DNA of 64,000 nucleotides from Bacteroidetes bacterium GWF2_38_335 (GTDB taxonomy: Bacteria > Bacteroidota > Bacteroidia > Bacteroidales > GWF2-38-335): assembly GCA_001769535.1 (NCBI GenBank), contig MEOH01000028.1, forward strand, positions 1 through 64,000, in the 5' to 3' direction. Below, in pieces: positions 20,479 through 29,891 of this stretch. Each line of letters starts with the position of its first letter. Position 1 is the stretch's first letter. The translations under genes were made by a program, and so were the position numbers. The notes below the pieces were generated by a model, which was not told the origin of the DNA, did not search any database, and saw nothing but the letters and a program-made list of their open reading frames with translations.

Positions 20479-20690
20479 TTAGCGGTTGCTTTTTCAAGGT
20501 CTTCCTGAGAAATGAATTCACCTTTCTCAATCCTCTCTTCAGCTTGCTTCAGTTCTTTATTATATCGGGCAACACTTATTCTTTCTGCATTGATAAATGA
20601 TTTTATCATACTCAGAACAGATTCTTTTTGTGACCTGTTCAGCATCCTCAGGTATATACTAAGTTCCTTCTCTATTGTGTGGCTTTCCAT
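20472..20690 (-). CDS. Antitoxin of the adjacent ParE/RelE-type toxin
   Basis: 72-aa ORF overlapping the toxin start by 7 nt; C-terminal EERIEKGEFISQEDLEKATAKW typical of such antitoxins. Confidence 0.75.
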   Translation of the reverse strand: MESHTIEKELSIYLRMLNRSQKESVLSMIKSFINAERISVARYNKELKQAEERIEKGEFISQEDLEKATAKW

Positions 20691-20951
20691 GGCTTAACAT
20701 TTTTGTTATATATACAAATATAGGAAATTTTTAGTTACATTTAATTCTTATATGTTTTAAAGTTGGTTGTCGCAACATAGGTTTTTCCAGTGGTGGCGTG
20801 GAATCTAGTGGCCACCAAAAGTTCATGTCAGATGTCAGACGCCATCCCGTATAGCCATCGGGAGTTTGACCCTCGTAAATATTTTTATTACCACTTTATA
20901 AAGTTCATTACTGCCGCCAGTTGGCGGATAAACTTCTCGTCCTGATATTCA

Positions 20952-20976
20952 ACAAAAAAACCTCCGAAGAGGTTTT
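20952..20976 (-). terminator. Rho-independent terminator downstream of tRNA-Gln
   Basis: Minus strand AAAACCTCTTCGGAGGTTTTTTT. Confidence 0.75.
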
Positions 20977-20981
20977 CTTTG

Positions 20982-21053
20982 TTGACCCATCAAGACTCGA
21001 ACTTGAAACGACAGAACCAAAATCTGCTGTGTTGCCAATTACACCATGGGTCA
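20982..21053 (-). tRNA. tRNA-Gln (anticodon TTG)
   Basis: Minus strand TGACCCATGGTGTAATTGG...GCAGATTTTGGTTCTGT...GTTCGAGTC...TGGGTCAA; acceptor TGACCCA/TGGGTCA; anticodon loop TTTTGGT. Confidence 0.93.
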
Positions 21054-21201
21054 ATCTTTAAATGAACATTTTTTCAAATGCCCTGCAAAATTATAAAAAA
21101 TATGGTAGCTGCCAAATTTTTTTTACCCTGTTATGCTTATTTCATTGTTTTATTGCATTTATTCCCATAAACCTATCCACTCCTAGCTCCTGACTCATAA
21201 T

Positions 21202-21330
21202 CCATTTCCGCCGGAACAGAATTTATGGTTCTTTATAGCTTTTTGGCCGGCGGTCTGTTTCTCGACCATTCAACCCCGGCTTTCAAGCCGGGGCTGAATT
21301 GATCTGGCCTTGCAGGCCGTATGCTTTATA
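21202..21330. repeat. Modular triple-palindrome intergenic element, copy 1
   Basis: CCATTTCCGCCGGAA...GGCCGGCGG...CCCCGGCTTTCAAGCCGGGGCTGAATTGA...GGCCTTGCAGGCC. Confidence 0.75.
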
Positions 21331-21420
21331 GAATTTAATTGTTTAATCAAAACTTCCGGTTTTTTTACTTTCTCAACCCATCACCCATAATTCATAACCC
21401 TGACATCAATGCCTTCTCAT

Positions 21421-21543
21421 CCATTTCCGCCGGAAAATTACCTCTTTGTTTTAATGAGTTCATGGCCGGCGGGTTTGACCACGATCTTCCCACCCCGGCT
21501 TGAAAGCCGGGGCTGAATTAAGGCGGCCCTACAGGCCTATGCA
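21421..21543. repeat. Modular triple-palindrome intergenic element, copy 2
   Basis: CCATTTCCGCCGGAA...GGCCGGCGG...CCCCGGCTTGAAAGCCGGGGCTGAATTAA...GGCCCTACAGGCC. Confidence 0.75.
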
Positions 21544-21567
21544 CAAAAAACTTCTAACTTTCTAACC

Positions 21568-21651
21568 CATAACCTATAACCCATAACCTATAACCCATAA
21601 CCTATAACCCATCACTCATAACCCATAACCCATAATTCATAACTCATAACT
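21568..21651. repeat. Heptamer tandem repeat (consensus YYATAAC, about 12 units)
   Basis: CCATAAC CTATAAC CCATAAC CTATAAC ... TCATAAC TCATAAC immediately upstream of the 1300-aa gene. Confidence 0.85.
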
Positions 21652-21686
21652 TTTTCCTATCTTCGCTCCCAAATTTTATTTTTTGT

Positions 21687-24600
21687 ATGAAAGAGTATAA
21701 ACTGATCAACAATATTGCCGGCTGGATTGCCTTTCTTATTGCCGCTGTTACCTATCTGCTTACCATGGAGCCCACTGCAAGTTTCTGGGATTGTGGCGAG
21801 TTTATTGCCACTGCTTATAAACTTGAGGTTGGTCATCCTCCCGGAGCACCCCTGTTTATGCTTCTTGGAAGATTTTTCTCGCTTTTCACATCCGACCCCG
21901 AAAGCGTGGCTATGATGATCAATGCCTTATCGGCCCTGGCAAGCGCCTTTACTATTCTTTTTCTTTTCTGGACCATTACCCACCTTGCCCGCAAAATGAT
22001 TGTCAAAATAGGTGAGGAAATGGATATGGCTAAAATGATTTCGGTTATTGGTGCCGGAATGGTTGGTGCCCTGGCCTATACTTTTTCAGATACTTTCTGG
22101 TTTTCGGCGGTTGAGGGTGAAGTGTATGCTCTTTCTTCGCTGTTTACCGCTGTTGTTTTCTGGGCGATACTCAAATGGGAAAATGTGGCCGACGAACCAC
22201 ATGCCGACCGCTGGATAATTTTTATTGCTTATCTCATGGGACTTTCCATTGGCGTCCACCTGCTTAACCTCCTCGCCATTCCGGCCATAGTTTTCGTTTA
22301 CTATTTCAGAAAATATAAACCCGATGTTAAAGGGATCATCATTACTTCTGTTTTGGGAATTGTAATCCTTGGTCTGGTTCAATATGGAATTGTTCAGGGT
22401 CTGGTTAAGGTTGCCGCACAGTTTGAGCTGATTTTTGTGAACGACTTCGGACTTCCTTTTTATTCAGGTGTCTTTGGATTTCTTATTTTGCTTATTGCTT
22501 CGCTGGGCTTCGGTATGTATTTTACCCAATTTAAAAACAAGCCCATTCTAAATGTGATTTTTTTCAGCATTGCCTCAATATTGCTGGGTATTCCTTTCTT
22601 TTCGGGCAGCACCGCAGTGAGCGTTATAGCCGTTTTGCTAACCATTGCCGGAGCTTACCTGCTGGCAAATAAACAAAAACTGCTGAATACAATTTTATTG
22701 GTGTTTACGGTGATTTTACTGGGATATTCTACTTTTGCCACCATTGTCATCAGGTCACTGGCAAATCCGCCCATGGACGAAAACAACCCCGAGAATATTT
22801 TCTCTCTGCTCGATTATCTTAACCGCGAGCAGTATGGCGACCGTCCATTATTCTACGGACAATATTATTCTGCTGCTGTTATAGGCACCGAAGAGGGTTC
22901 ACCAAAATATTATCCCGACCCTGAAACCGGAAAATATAAACTGTATTCCCATAAAATAGAAGTGGAATATTCACCGGAACTGCAAACCATTTTCCCCCGT
23001 ATGTACGACAACGATCCTTCGCACATCAAAGAATATGAAAAATGGGGCGGCGTAAAAGGAAGAAAAGTGATGGCCACCGTGGTGAGCCGTGATCCTGAAA
23101 CAGGTGAAAGAACGCTGGTTCAGAAAATGGTTGTGAAACCTACATTTCTCGAAAATCTGCAGTATTTTTTCAAATACCAGGTTGGGCATATGTACCTGCG
23201 CTATTTTATGTGGAATTTTGCAGGACGACAGAATGACATCCAGGGACATGGCGGGTTTTTTAACGGCAACTGGATTTCGGGCATTCCTGCTCTTGATGCC
23301 GGACGGACAGGTCCCACAGCAAGCATGACCGAGGAAATGAAAAACAATCCCGGAAGAAATGTGTACTATTTGTTGCCGCTAATTCTTGGCCTCATCGGAT
23401 TTTTTGTTCATTTCAACCTGCACAACAAGGATGCAGTAATTGTTTCATTATTGTTTTTCTTTACGGGAATAGCCATTGTAATTTACCTTAACCAGTATCC
23501 CCTACAGCCCCGGGAACGTGATTATGCCTTTGCGGGATCGTTTTATGCCTTTACCATCTGGATCGGATTGGGCATAATTTCACTGTTTAACCTTGCCCGA
23601 AAATATATTTCTCCGAAAACAGGGGCAATTGCTTCTACTGTGATTGGCTTGCTGATGGCTCCGGTTATCATGGCCGTTCAAAACTGGGACGACCACGACC
23701 GCTCGGGAAGATATACTGCCCGAGATTTTGCAAAAAACTATCTCGATTCCTGCGAACCCAATGCCGTTATTTTTACCAATGGCGACAACGACACTTTCCC
23801 GCTCTGGTATGTTCAGGAAGTTGAGGGTTACCGCACCGATGTCAGGGTAATCAATCTCAGTCTGCTGAACACCGACTGGTATATTGACCAGATGAAAAGG
23901 GCAGCCTACGACTCCGAAGCCGTGCCTTTTGGCCTTACTCACGACCAATACCGGCAAGGCGGATCGCGCGACTATGTTTATATGGTTGGTGAAGAAGCAA
24001 AATATCTTTTCCTGGATGAAAAATATCTGGCCAATCCCAAACAAAAGGAAATTTACAAGGGAATTTTTGAGCTGATGATGGCTGTGATTAAATCTTCAGA
24101 TATCCCAACCGCTTTTCCGAAAGATTATGCTGAGTTGATAAAAGGACACGAAAACATTCTGCCCTCCCAACTTGCCGATTTTGTAAAGAGACTGACACAG
24201 CAGGAAAATGCCACAAAATACAAAATTGACCAGGCGCAGATCAATGAAGTGCAATCAATGCTCAACCAGCTTATCGAAAGCATAGCCGGCGATTTTCTGC
24301 CCCTTGACGTGGCCATGAGGTTTGTTCGTGATGACAGCCCGCAATCGGCTATCGAAGGACAAAAATACATACCCTCGCGCAAACTTTGCATCCCCGTTGA
24401 TAAGGAAAAGGTTTTGAAAAACGGAACCGTATCCCCCGAATATAAAGACAAAATTGTTGACCGCATTGAATTTGAAATCCCCGAAAGCGGCATCAACAAA
24501 AACTTCCTGATGATTCTCGACCTCCTGGCCAACAACAACTGGGACCGTCCCGTGTATTTTGCCGTGACCATCGGAAGGGAAAATTTCCTTTACCTTGATG

Positions 24601-25589
24601 AATATCTGCAGCTTGAGGGGCTTGCCTACAGACTGGTTCCGGTAAAATCAGATCTCGAATATAAAGACATGCGCGACAATACCGTTGGTTTTGTCAACAC
24701 CAAAATCATGTACCAGAACCTCATGGAAAATTTCCAGTGGGGAAGGATGAACGAGCCTGATGTATATCTTGATGAGCAAAATATCAGAATGCTGTATAAT
24801 CTTAAAAACAAGTTTTCGCGCCTTGCCGACGAGCTGATCCTTGAAGACAAAAACGACCTCGCCGTTAAAGTCCTCGACCGTTGCAACGAACTCATTCCCA
24901 ACGAAAGGGTTCCGTATAACCTTTATAATATTGCAATTGTGAAAGGGTATTATCTGGCAGGAGAATACGAAAAAGCACGAAAACACCTGAAAATTCTGGA
25001 AGAAAATCTCAATCAGGAGCTGGAATATTACGGAACATTCGACAGTGAAGATTTTAAGTCTATTGAAGACAGAATCCTGGGAGCACAGGACAATCTTTCT
25101 TTGGCAAACGGTCTGTGGTATCTCCTTGGCGATAAAAAGCCCGAAGGAGTGAAAATGCCTGCAGGGTTTAAAAAGGAAGACATGTATAAGAAGATAATGC
25201 AATACTATAAACTCTCATTCCGCGAAAAAATGGTGTTTATTAATCACCTTGAGCTGGCGGCAGCTTACAGAGAGATGATTACAGGATTCACAGAAGATGT
25301 TCGCTCAAAACTTGGATTTGGAAACAGCGAACTCTTTGAGTGGTTTCTGAATGCCCCCGAGGAAAAACTGCTGATGCTCAGGAACACACTCGAGAAACAA
25401 CTTGACGATAAAAACAAAAAGGAATTTCTTGAATTTATCGATCGTTTCGTTTTATACAACAGAACAAAAGCCGATAAGGAAAAACTTGCAAAACTTGACA
25501 ATATTGCACTGTTCGAATGGATTGTTTCTTTCTCGGATTATGAAATGATGCTGACAACAGGATTTATTAGAGCGGATATCAATTTGTAA
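21687..25589 (+). CDS. DUF2723 multi-pass membrane protein (protein O-mannosyltransferase/TMEM260-like)
   Basis: YLLTMEPTASFWDCGEFIATAYKLEVGHPPGAPLFMLLGR N-terminus is characteristic. Confidence 0.92.
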   Translation: MKEYKLINNIAGWIAFLIAAVTYLLTMEPTASFWDCGEFIATAYKLEVGHPPGAPLFMLLGRFFSLFTSDPESVAMMINALSALASAFTILFLFWTITHLARKMIVKIGEEMDMAKMISVIGAGMVGALAYTFSDTFWFSAVEGEVYALSSLFTAVVFWAILKWENVADEPHADRWIIFIAYLMGLSIGVHLLNLLAIPAIVFVYYFRKYKPDVKGIIITSVLGIVILGLVQYGIVQGLVKVAAQFELIFVNDFGLPFYSGVFGFLILLIASLGFGMYFTQFKNKPILNVIFFSIASILLGIPFFSGSTAVSVIAVLLTIAGAYLLANKQKLLNTILLVFTVILLGYSTFATIVIRSLANPPMDENNPENIFSLLDYLNREQYGDRPLFYGQYYSAAVIGTEEGSPKYYPDPETGKYKLYSHKIEVEYSPELQTIFPRMYDNDPSHIKEYEKWGGVKGRKVMATVVSRDPETGERTLVQKMVVKPTFLENLQYFFKYQVGHMYLRYFMWNFAGRQNDIQGHGGFFNGNWISGIPALDAGRTGPTASMTEEMKNNPGRNVYYLLPLILGLIGFFVHFNLHNKDAVIVSLLFFFTGIAIVIYLNQYPLQPRERDYAFAGSFYAFTIWIGLGIISLFNLARKYISPKTGAIASTVIGLLMAPVIMAVQNWDDHDRSGRYTARDFAKNYLDSCEPNAVIFTNGDNDTFPLWYVQEVEGYRTDVRVINLSLLNTDWYIDQMKRAAYDSEAVPFGLTHDQYRQGGSRDYVYMVGEEAKYLFLDEKYLANPKQKEIYKGIFELMMAVIKSSDIPTAFPKDYAELIKGHENILPSQLADFVKRLTQQENATKYKIDQAQINEVQSMLNQLIESIAGDFLPLDVAMRFVRDDSPQSAIEGQKYIPSRKLCIPVDKEKVLKNGTVSPEYKDKIVDRIEFEIPESGINKNFLMILDLLANNNWDRPVYFAVTIGRENFLYLDEYLQLEGLAYRLVPVKSDLEYKDMRDNTVGFVNTKIMYQNLMENFQWGRMNEPDVYLDEQNIRMLYNLKNKFSRLADELILEDKNDLAVKVLDRCNELIPNERVPYNLYNIAIVKGYYLAGEYEKARKHLKILEENLNQELEYYGTFDSEDFKSIEDRILGAQDNLSLANGLWYLLGDKKPEGVKMPAGFKKEDMYKKIMQYYKLSFREKMVFINHLELAAAYREMITGFTEDVRSKLGFGNSELFEWFLNAPEEKLLMLRNTLEKQLDDKNKKEFLEFIDRFVLYNRTKADKEKLAKLDNIALFEWIVSFSDYEMMLTTGFIRADINL

Positions 25590-25591
25590 TT

Positions 25592-26257
25592 ATGTGGATA
25601 AAGTCGTTTAAAGTCATAGAAAAACTGTATCCCAGCGCCCACTGGCATTTTCCGGTGGACGATGGCCGTACTTTTTTGACTTTTGATGACGGTCCGCATC
25701 CTTCAATAACCCCCTGGGTACTTGATAAACTTGATGAGTTCAATGCCCGGGCAACATTTTTCTGTCTGGGGAAAAATGTGGAAAAATATCCTGAAATATA
25801 CAGGGAAATAATCGCGCGGGGTCACCGAACCGGCAACCATACCTTTAATCATAAAAACGGATGGAAAACAGCCAACAAAGATTACTATGAAGATATTCGC
25901 AAGGCAGCCGGAGTAATTGATTCAGACCTGTTCAGACCCCCTTATGGCAAAATCAGAAGTTCGCAGCTTTACGCCCTGAAAAAGGAATATTGTATTGTGA
26001 TGTGGACCTTGCTGAGTATGGATTTTGATAAAAAAATCAGTCCGCAGCAATGCTTAAAAAATGTAACCGGATACATGACCAAGGGAGCAGTAGTTGTTTT
26101 TCATGATTCTGAAAAAGCCGAGAAAAACATGAAATATGCCCTTGAAGGCACTCTTGTTAAACTGGCCGAAGCAAAAATGTCATCAGAATCAATTCCCGTG
26201 AAAAAACAAGAACAGGCACAATCTTTGCAATTGAATCAACCAATAATAAACGGATAA
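25592..26257 (+). CDS. Polysaccharide deacetylase (NodB) family protein
   Basis: LTFDDGPHPSITPWVLDKL, ATFFCLGKN, GHRTGNHTFNH, RPPYG motifs. Confidence 0.92.
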   Translation: MWIKSFKVIEKLYPSAHWHFPVDDGRTFLTFDDGPHPSITPWVLDKLDEFNARATFFCLGKNVEKYPEIYREIIARGHRTGNHTFNHKNGWKTANKDYYEDIRKAAGVIDSDLFRPPYGKIRSSQLYALKKEYCIVMWTLLSMDFDKKISPQQCLKNVTGYMTKGAVVVFHDSEKAEKNMKYALEGTLVKLAEAKMSSESIPVKKQEQAQSLQLNQPIING

Positions 26258-26268
26258 AATTTACAGAA

Positions 26269-26667
26269 ATGAAAATATTGTTTTCAGTCATACTCATTGG
26301 CCTGGCATCTCTGGCTTTTTCGCAGGATACCGTAAAGTACATCAACAAAGAAGTTCTTGTTGATCGGGAGCCGGCTTATCCGGCTGGTGAAATGGCCCTG
26401 TATTCATTCATTTACCAAAACCTCAGATTTCCCGATGCCGCAAAAAAACAAACCATTGATGTGGAAGTTTCAGTGAGTTGGGAAGTGCTGACCGATGGCA
26501 GTGTAGGCAATGTACAGTTTTTAAGAAAAGCAGGTTATGGAATTGACGAAGAGATAGAAAAACTCATCCGATCACAAAAATTTCTTCCCTGTATCCAGGA
26601 AGGCAAAATTGTAAAAATGACCATGATGATGAATCTGCCTGTACAGCGGCGCGCAGATACTAATTAG
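26269..26667 (+). CDS. TonB C-terminal-domain protein
   Basis: Signal peptide; YPAGEMALYSFIYQNLRFPDAAKK...SVSWEVLTDGSVGNVQFLRKAGYGIDEE. Confidence 0.8.
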   Translation: MKILFSVILIGLASLAFSQDTVKYINKEVLVDREPAYPAGEMALYSFIYQNLRFPDAAKKQTIDVEVSVSWEVLTDGSVGNVQFLRKAGYGIDEEIEKLIRSQKFLPCIQEGKIVKMTMMMNLPVQRRADTN

Positions 26668-27194
26668 TGATGGTGTTTATTTCGATTAAGTATAAAAAAC
26701 ATTGCAGCTTCAGCGGCAGGAAGCATAGAATTAAAATTGTCATATTGCCCGTATCCAATCATTAAATCAAAACTCAGGTTTGGTGAAGCAAATAATTTGA
26801 AATCAACACCCAGCCCGGAATTCCATTTGGTTGTTTCTCTGACTTCCTGATAATAATAATTTGTCTCATAATTCCTGTAAATAGCACTGTTTGCAAAGTA
26901 AAGATTTAACTCGAAAGTTTTACTGCTGGCCGATGAAATTTTGTAAAACAAAGTCAGTCCGTTACTCACGGTAACATCCCTTCCGTCCCTCATAACCAGC
27001 GGGACACAGTTTATTTGAATGCCAAAATTTTTTATGAGGCAGCGGTAAGAAAACCCCATGCCGGTTGTTGTTCCAACGGCAAATCCCAGTTCATGCCTTA
27101 ATTTACTTTTTTTAACAGAATCTGCATCGTGATTTTGTGCGTAAATGGCATTGACGACAAATACTATTGATAAAAACAGAATGATTTTTTTCAT
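26664..27194 (-). CDS. Predicted secreted/outer-membrane protein of unknown function
   Basis: Signal peptide MKKIILFLSIVFVVNAIYAQ; beta-barrel-like strands. Confidence 0.55.
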   Translation of the reverse strand: MKKIILFLSIVFVVNAIYAQNHDADSVKKSKLRHELGFAVGTTTGMGFSYRCLIKNFGIQINCVPLVMRDGRDVTVSNGLTLFYKISSASSKTFELNLYFANSAIYRNYETNYYYQEVRETTKWNSGLGVDFKLFASPNLSFDLMIGYGQYDNFNSMLPAAEAAMFFILNRNKHHH

Positions 27195-27507
27195 GACACA
27201 TAAAATATATGCAATGATAAATAAAAATCAAAGCAACACCAAAAACTGAATAAAAAAATTTCGGCAAGAATAATGAAATAGCTTCTACGAATTCATTTGC
27301 GAAGGCAAAAGAGAATGAACTACCACGTTGCAAGCAAACGGGGTATCAACTTAGGCTTTATTACATATCCGCCCCAAGGGGCGAGGAACCGAGTTTACGA
27401 GCTCGGCGAAGCCAATAAAACCTTAGAGATCCCTCGGCTTCCCTCGGGATCAGTTCGACTAAATAATTTCAGTTCACTATCGTTCCTGAAATTATAGTCT
27501 CATTGAC

Positions 27508-28497
27508 TTAAAAGCTTCTGAACCCAATAACTTCCCTGACTTCCTTCAGTGTTTTGGATGCCGATGCCCGGGCTTTTTCAGCACCCTGACGGGCTACCTT
27601 ACCCAAAAAATTATTGTCGGCGGTATATTCCAGAATTTTTTCCCTGATGGGCGAAGTATATTTGATAATATCTTCGGCAAGCTGTTTTTTCAGATCGCCG
27701 TATCTGACTTCACAACTGTTGTATTTGTCTTCGAAATAACTTACGGTGTCAGGTGTTGATACCACCTTAAGTAAGGCATAAAGATTTTCAACTGCCTCGG
27801 GTTTTTTGCTGTTTTTTTCTGTTGGTCCGGCATCCGTTACGGCCCGCATAACCTTTTTTCTGATGGCTTCGGGTTCATCGGCCAGATTGATGGCGTTGCC
27901 CTCAGATTTTCCCATTTTTCCGCTTCCGTCGAGTCCCGGAATTTTAATCAGGTCATTTCCAAAATTAAATGGTTTGGGCTCGGGGAAAATTTCAGCTTTA
28001 TACATATTATTAAAACGCCTGGCAAATTTTCGGGCCATTTCCACATGTTGTTCCTGGTCTTTTCCCACAGGAACATGGTGCGCTTTGTGAATGATGATAT
28101 CGGCTGCCTGCAAAACGGGATAGGTTAGCAAACCTGCATTCACATTGTCGGGTTGTTTTCTCACTTTGTCCTTGAAGGTAGTGGTCCTTTCAAGCTCCCC
28201 CACATAGGCATTCATGCTGAGCAAAAGATACAATTCGGGGATTTCGGGAATGTCGCTCTGAATATAAATAGTGGAAATATCTGGGTCAATGCCGGCGGCC
28301 AGATATTCGGCCAGAACGGTTTTAATATTTCCATGCAGATTTTCCGGATTTGGATGTGTGGTAAGCGAGTGCCAGTCTGCAATAAAAAAGAAGCAATTAT
28401 AATCGTGCTGCATTTTCACAAAGTTTCTGAGCGCGCCAAAGTAATTTCCAAGGTGAAGGTTGCCGGTTGGTCTTATTCCGCTTAATACTGTTTCCAT
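27508..28497 (-). CDS. trpS: Tryptophanyl-tRNA synthetase
   Basis: SGIRPTGNLHLGNYFGAL, GKMGKSEGNAI (KMSKS-like). Confidence 0.95.
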   Translation of the reverse strand: METVLSGIRPTGNLHLGNYFGALRNFVKMQHDYNCFFFIADWHSLTTHPNPENLHGNIKTVLAEYLAAGIDPDISTIYIQSDIPEIPELYLLLSMNAYVGELERTTTFKDKVRKQPDNVNAGLLTYPVLQAADIIIHKAHHVPVGKDQEQHVEMARKFARRFNNMYKAEIFPEPKPFNFGNDLIKIPGLDGSGKMGKSEGNAINLADEPEAIRKKVMRAVTDAGPTEKNSKKPEAVENLYALLKVVSTPDTVSYFEDKYNSCEVRYGDLKKQLAEDIIKYTSPIREKILEYTADNNFLGKVARQGAEKARASASKTLKEVREVIGFRSF

Positions 28498-28587
28498 TTC
28501 GTTTTATTTTGTATGCAAATTTAACAAAGATGCTGGAAAGATTGTGTTATTGCATGTGGATTTTTAATACTCTTGTTTAAGCTTGTA

Positions 28588-28620
28588 TTTTGAAAAATCC
28601 CATTAATTAGACTATTTTTG
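28588..28620 (+). promoter_or_regulatory. Putative Bacteroidetes promoter (TTTG -N21- TATTTTTG)
   Basis: TTTG at 28588-28591 and TATTTTTG at 28613-28620, 20 nt upstream of the ABC operon. Confidence 0.55.
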
Positions 28621-28640
28621 CCATATTAAATAAAAACTCA

Positions 28641-29891
28641 ATGCGGTTTTTTGTCCTTTTTTCAGAGAATGTGGTTATTGCCATCCGGTCAATCCGGTCA
28701 AATTTAACACGCGCCATACTCACCATACTCATCATTGCTTTTGGTATTATGGCGCTGGTTGGAATTCTTACTGCCATCGACTCCATCAAAGGATCCATAT
28801 CCGACCAGTTCACGAATATGGGCGCCAACACCTTTACCATTAAAAGCAAGGATGGTTTTGCACACGGACCAAGAAAAAGAGGCAAGCGCAGCAACAATCT
28901 CAAAACAATAACATACAAGGAAGCGGCACGGTTTAAGCAAGAATTTAATTTTCCTGCAATAGTTTCGGTTTACACCCAGGCCTCAAATCAGGGGACCCTT
29001 AAATTTAAATCAGAAAAAACAAATCCAAATATTCCTGTTTTTGGAATTGATGAGAATTATTTACAAACCTCGGGTTTTGAAATTGAAAAGGGCCGGAATT
29101 TTACGCAGGAAGAAATTCGCATGAACCGCAATTATGCCATTATCGGTAGCCAGCTTGTGAAAACACTTTTCAAAAACAATGAGGATCCTTTGGATAAAAT
29201 TGTTTCAATTGGCAACGGAAAATACAAAATCATAGGTGTTTTAAAGGAAAAGGGATCGAGTCTGAGTTCAAATTCTGACATGATTTGCCTATTGCCCCTG
29301 ACCAATGTGCGCATGTATTTTGCCCGTGAGGAAATGGCTTATGAGATTGCGGTAATGCCCGGAGAAAGCATTTCCTTAGATGTTGCCACCGGCGAGGCCG
29401 AAGGTTTATTCAGGAAAATAAGAAAACTTACCTTGCGCGACCTCAACAACTTCGAGATTCAAAAAAGCGACAGTCTGGTGAGCATGTTTCTCGAAAACAT
29501 CCAGTATGTGACTATCGCAGCAACGATTATCGGAATCATAACTTTACTGGGGGCGGCAATCGGATTGATGAACATTATGCTTGTGGCTGTATCGGAGCGT
29601 ACCCGCGAAATAGGCACGCGCAAAGCCATCGGCGCTACTTCGGCAGATATCAGACAACAATTCCTGTTTGAAACAATTATAATCGGACAACTCGGGGGTG
29701 CACTTGGAATTATCCTCGGAATTTTCATGGGCAACATTGTTTCGATGTTGACGGGCGGACCATTTATCATTCCATGGCTGTGGATTTTCTTCGGCGTATT
29801 CCTGTGCCTGGTCGTTAGTCTGGCCTCCGGAATGATTCCGGCCATGAAAGCCAGTAAACTTGATCCAATTATTGCTTTAAGATATGAGTAG
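28641..29891 (+). CDS. ABC transporter permease, MacB/FtsX family
   Basis: N-terminal TM plus MacB periplasmic core; LMNIMLVAVSERTREIGTRKAIGA. Confidence 0.92.
   Translation: MRFFVLFSENVVIAIRSIRSNLTRAILTILIIAFGIMALVGILTAIDSIKGSISDQFTNMGANTFTIKSKDGFAHGPRKRGKRSNNLKTITYKEAARFKQEFNFPAIVSVYTQASNQGTLKFKSEKTNPNIPVFGIDENYLQTSGFEIEKGRNFTQEEIRMNRNYAIIGSQLVKTLFKNNEDPLDKIVSIGNGKYKIIGVLKEKGSSLSSNSDMICLLPLTNVRMYFAREEMAYEIAVMPGESISLDVATGEAEGLFRKIRKLTLRDLNNFEIQKSDSLVSMFLENIQYVTIAATIIGIITLLGAAIGLMNIMLVAVSERTREIGTRKAIGATSADIRQQFLFETIIIGQLGGALGIILGIFMGNIVSMLTGGPFIIPWLWIFFGVFLCLVVSLASGMIPAMKASKLDPIIALRYE

Noticed and set aside
21568-21651. Possible CRISPR array
   Set aside because: 7-bp contiguous tandem units with no spacers and no cas genes nearby.
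24125-25202. Several 90-180-aa antisense ORFs within the DUF2723 gene
   Set aside because: Composition-driven shadow frames opposite a clear 1300-aa CDS.
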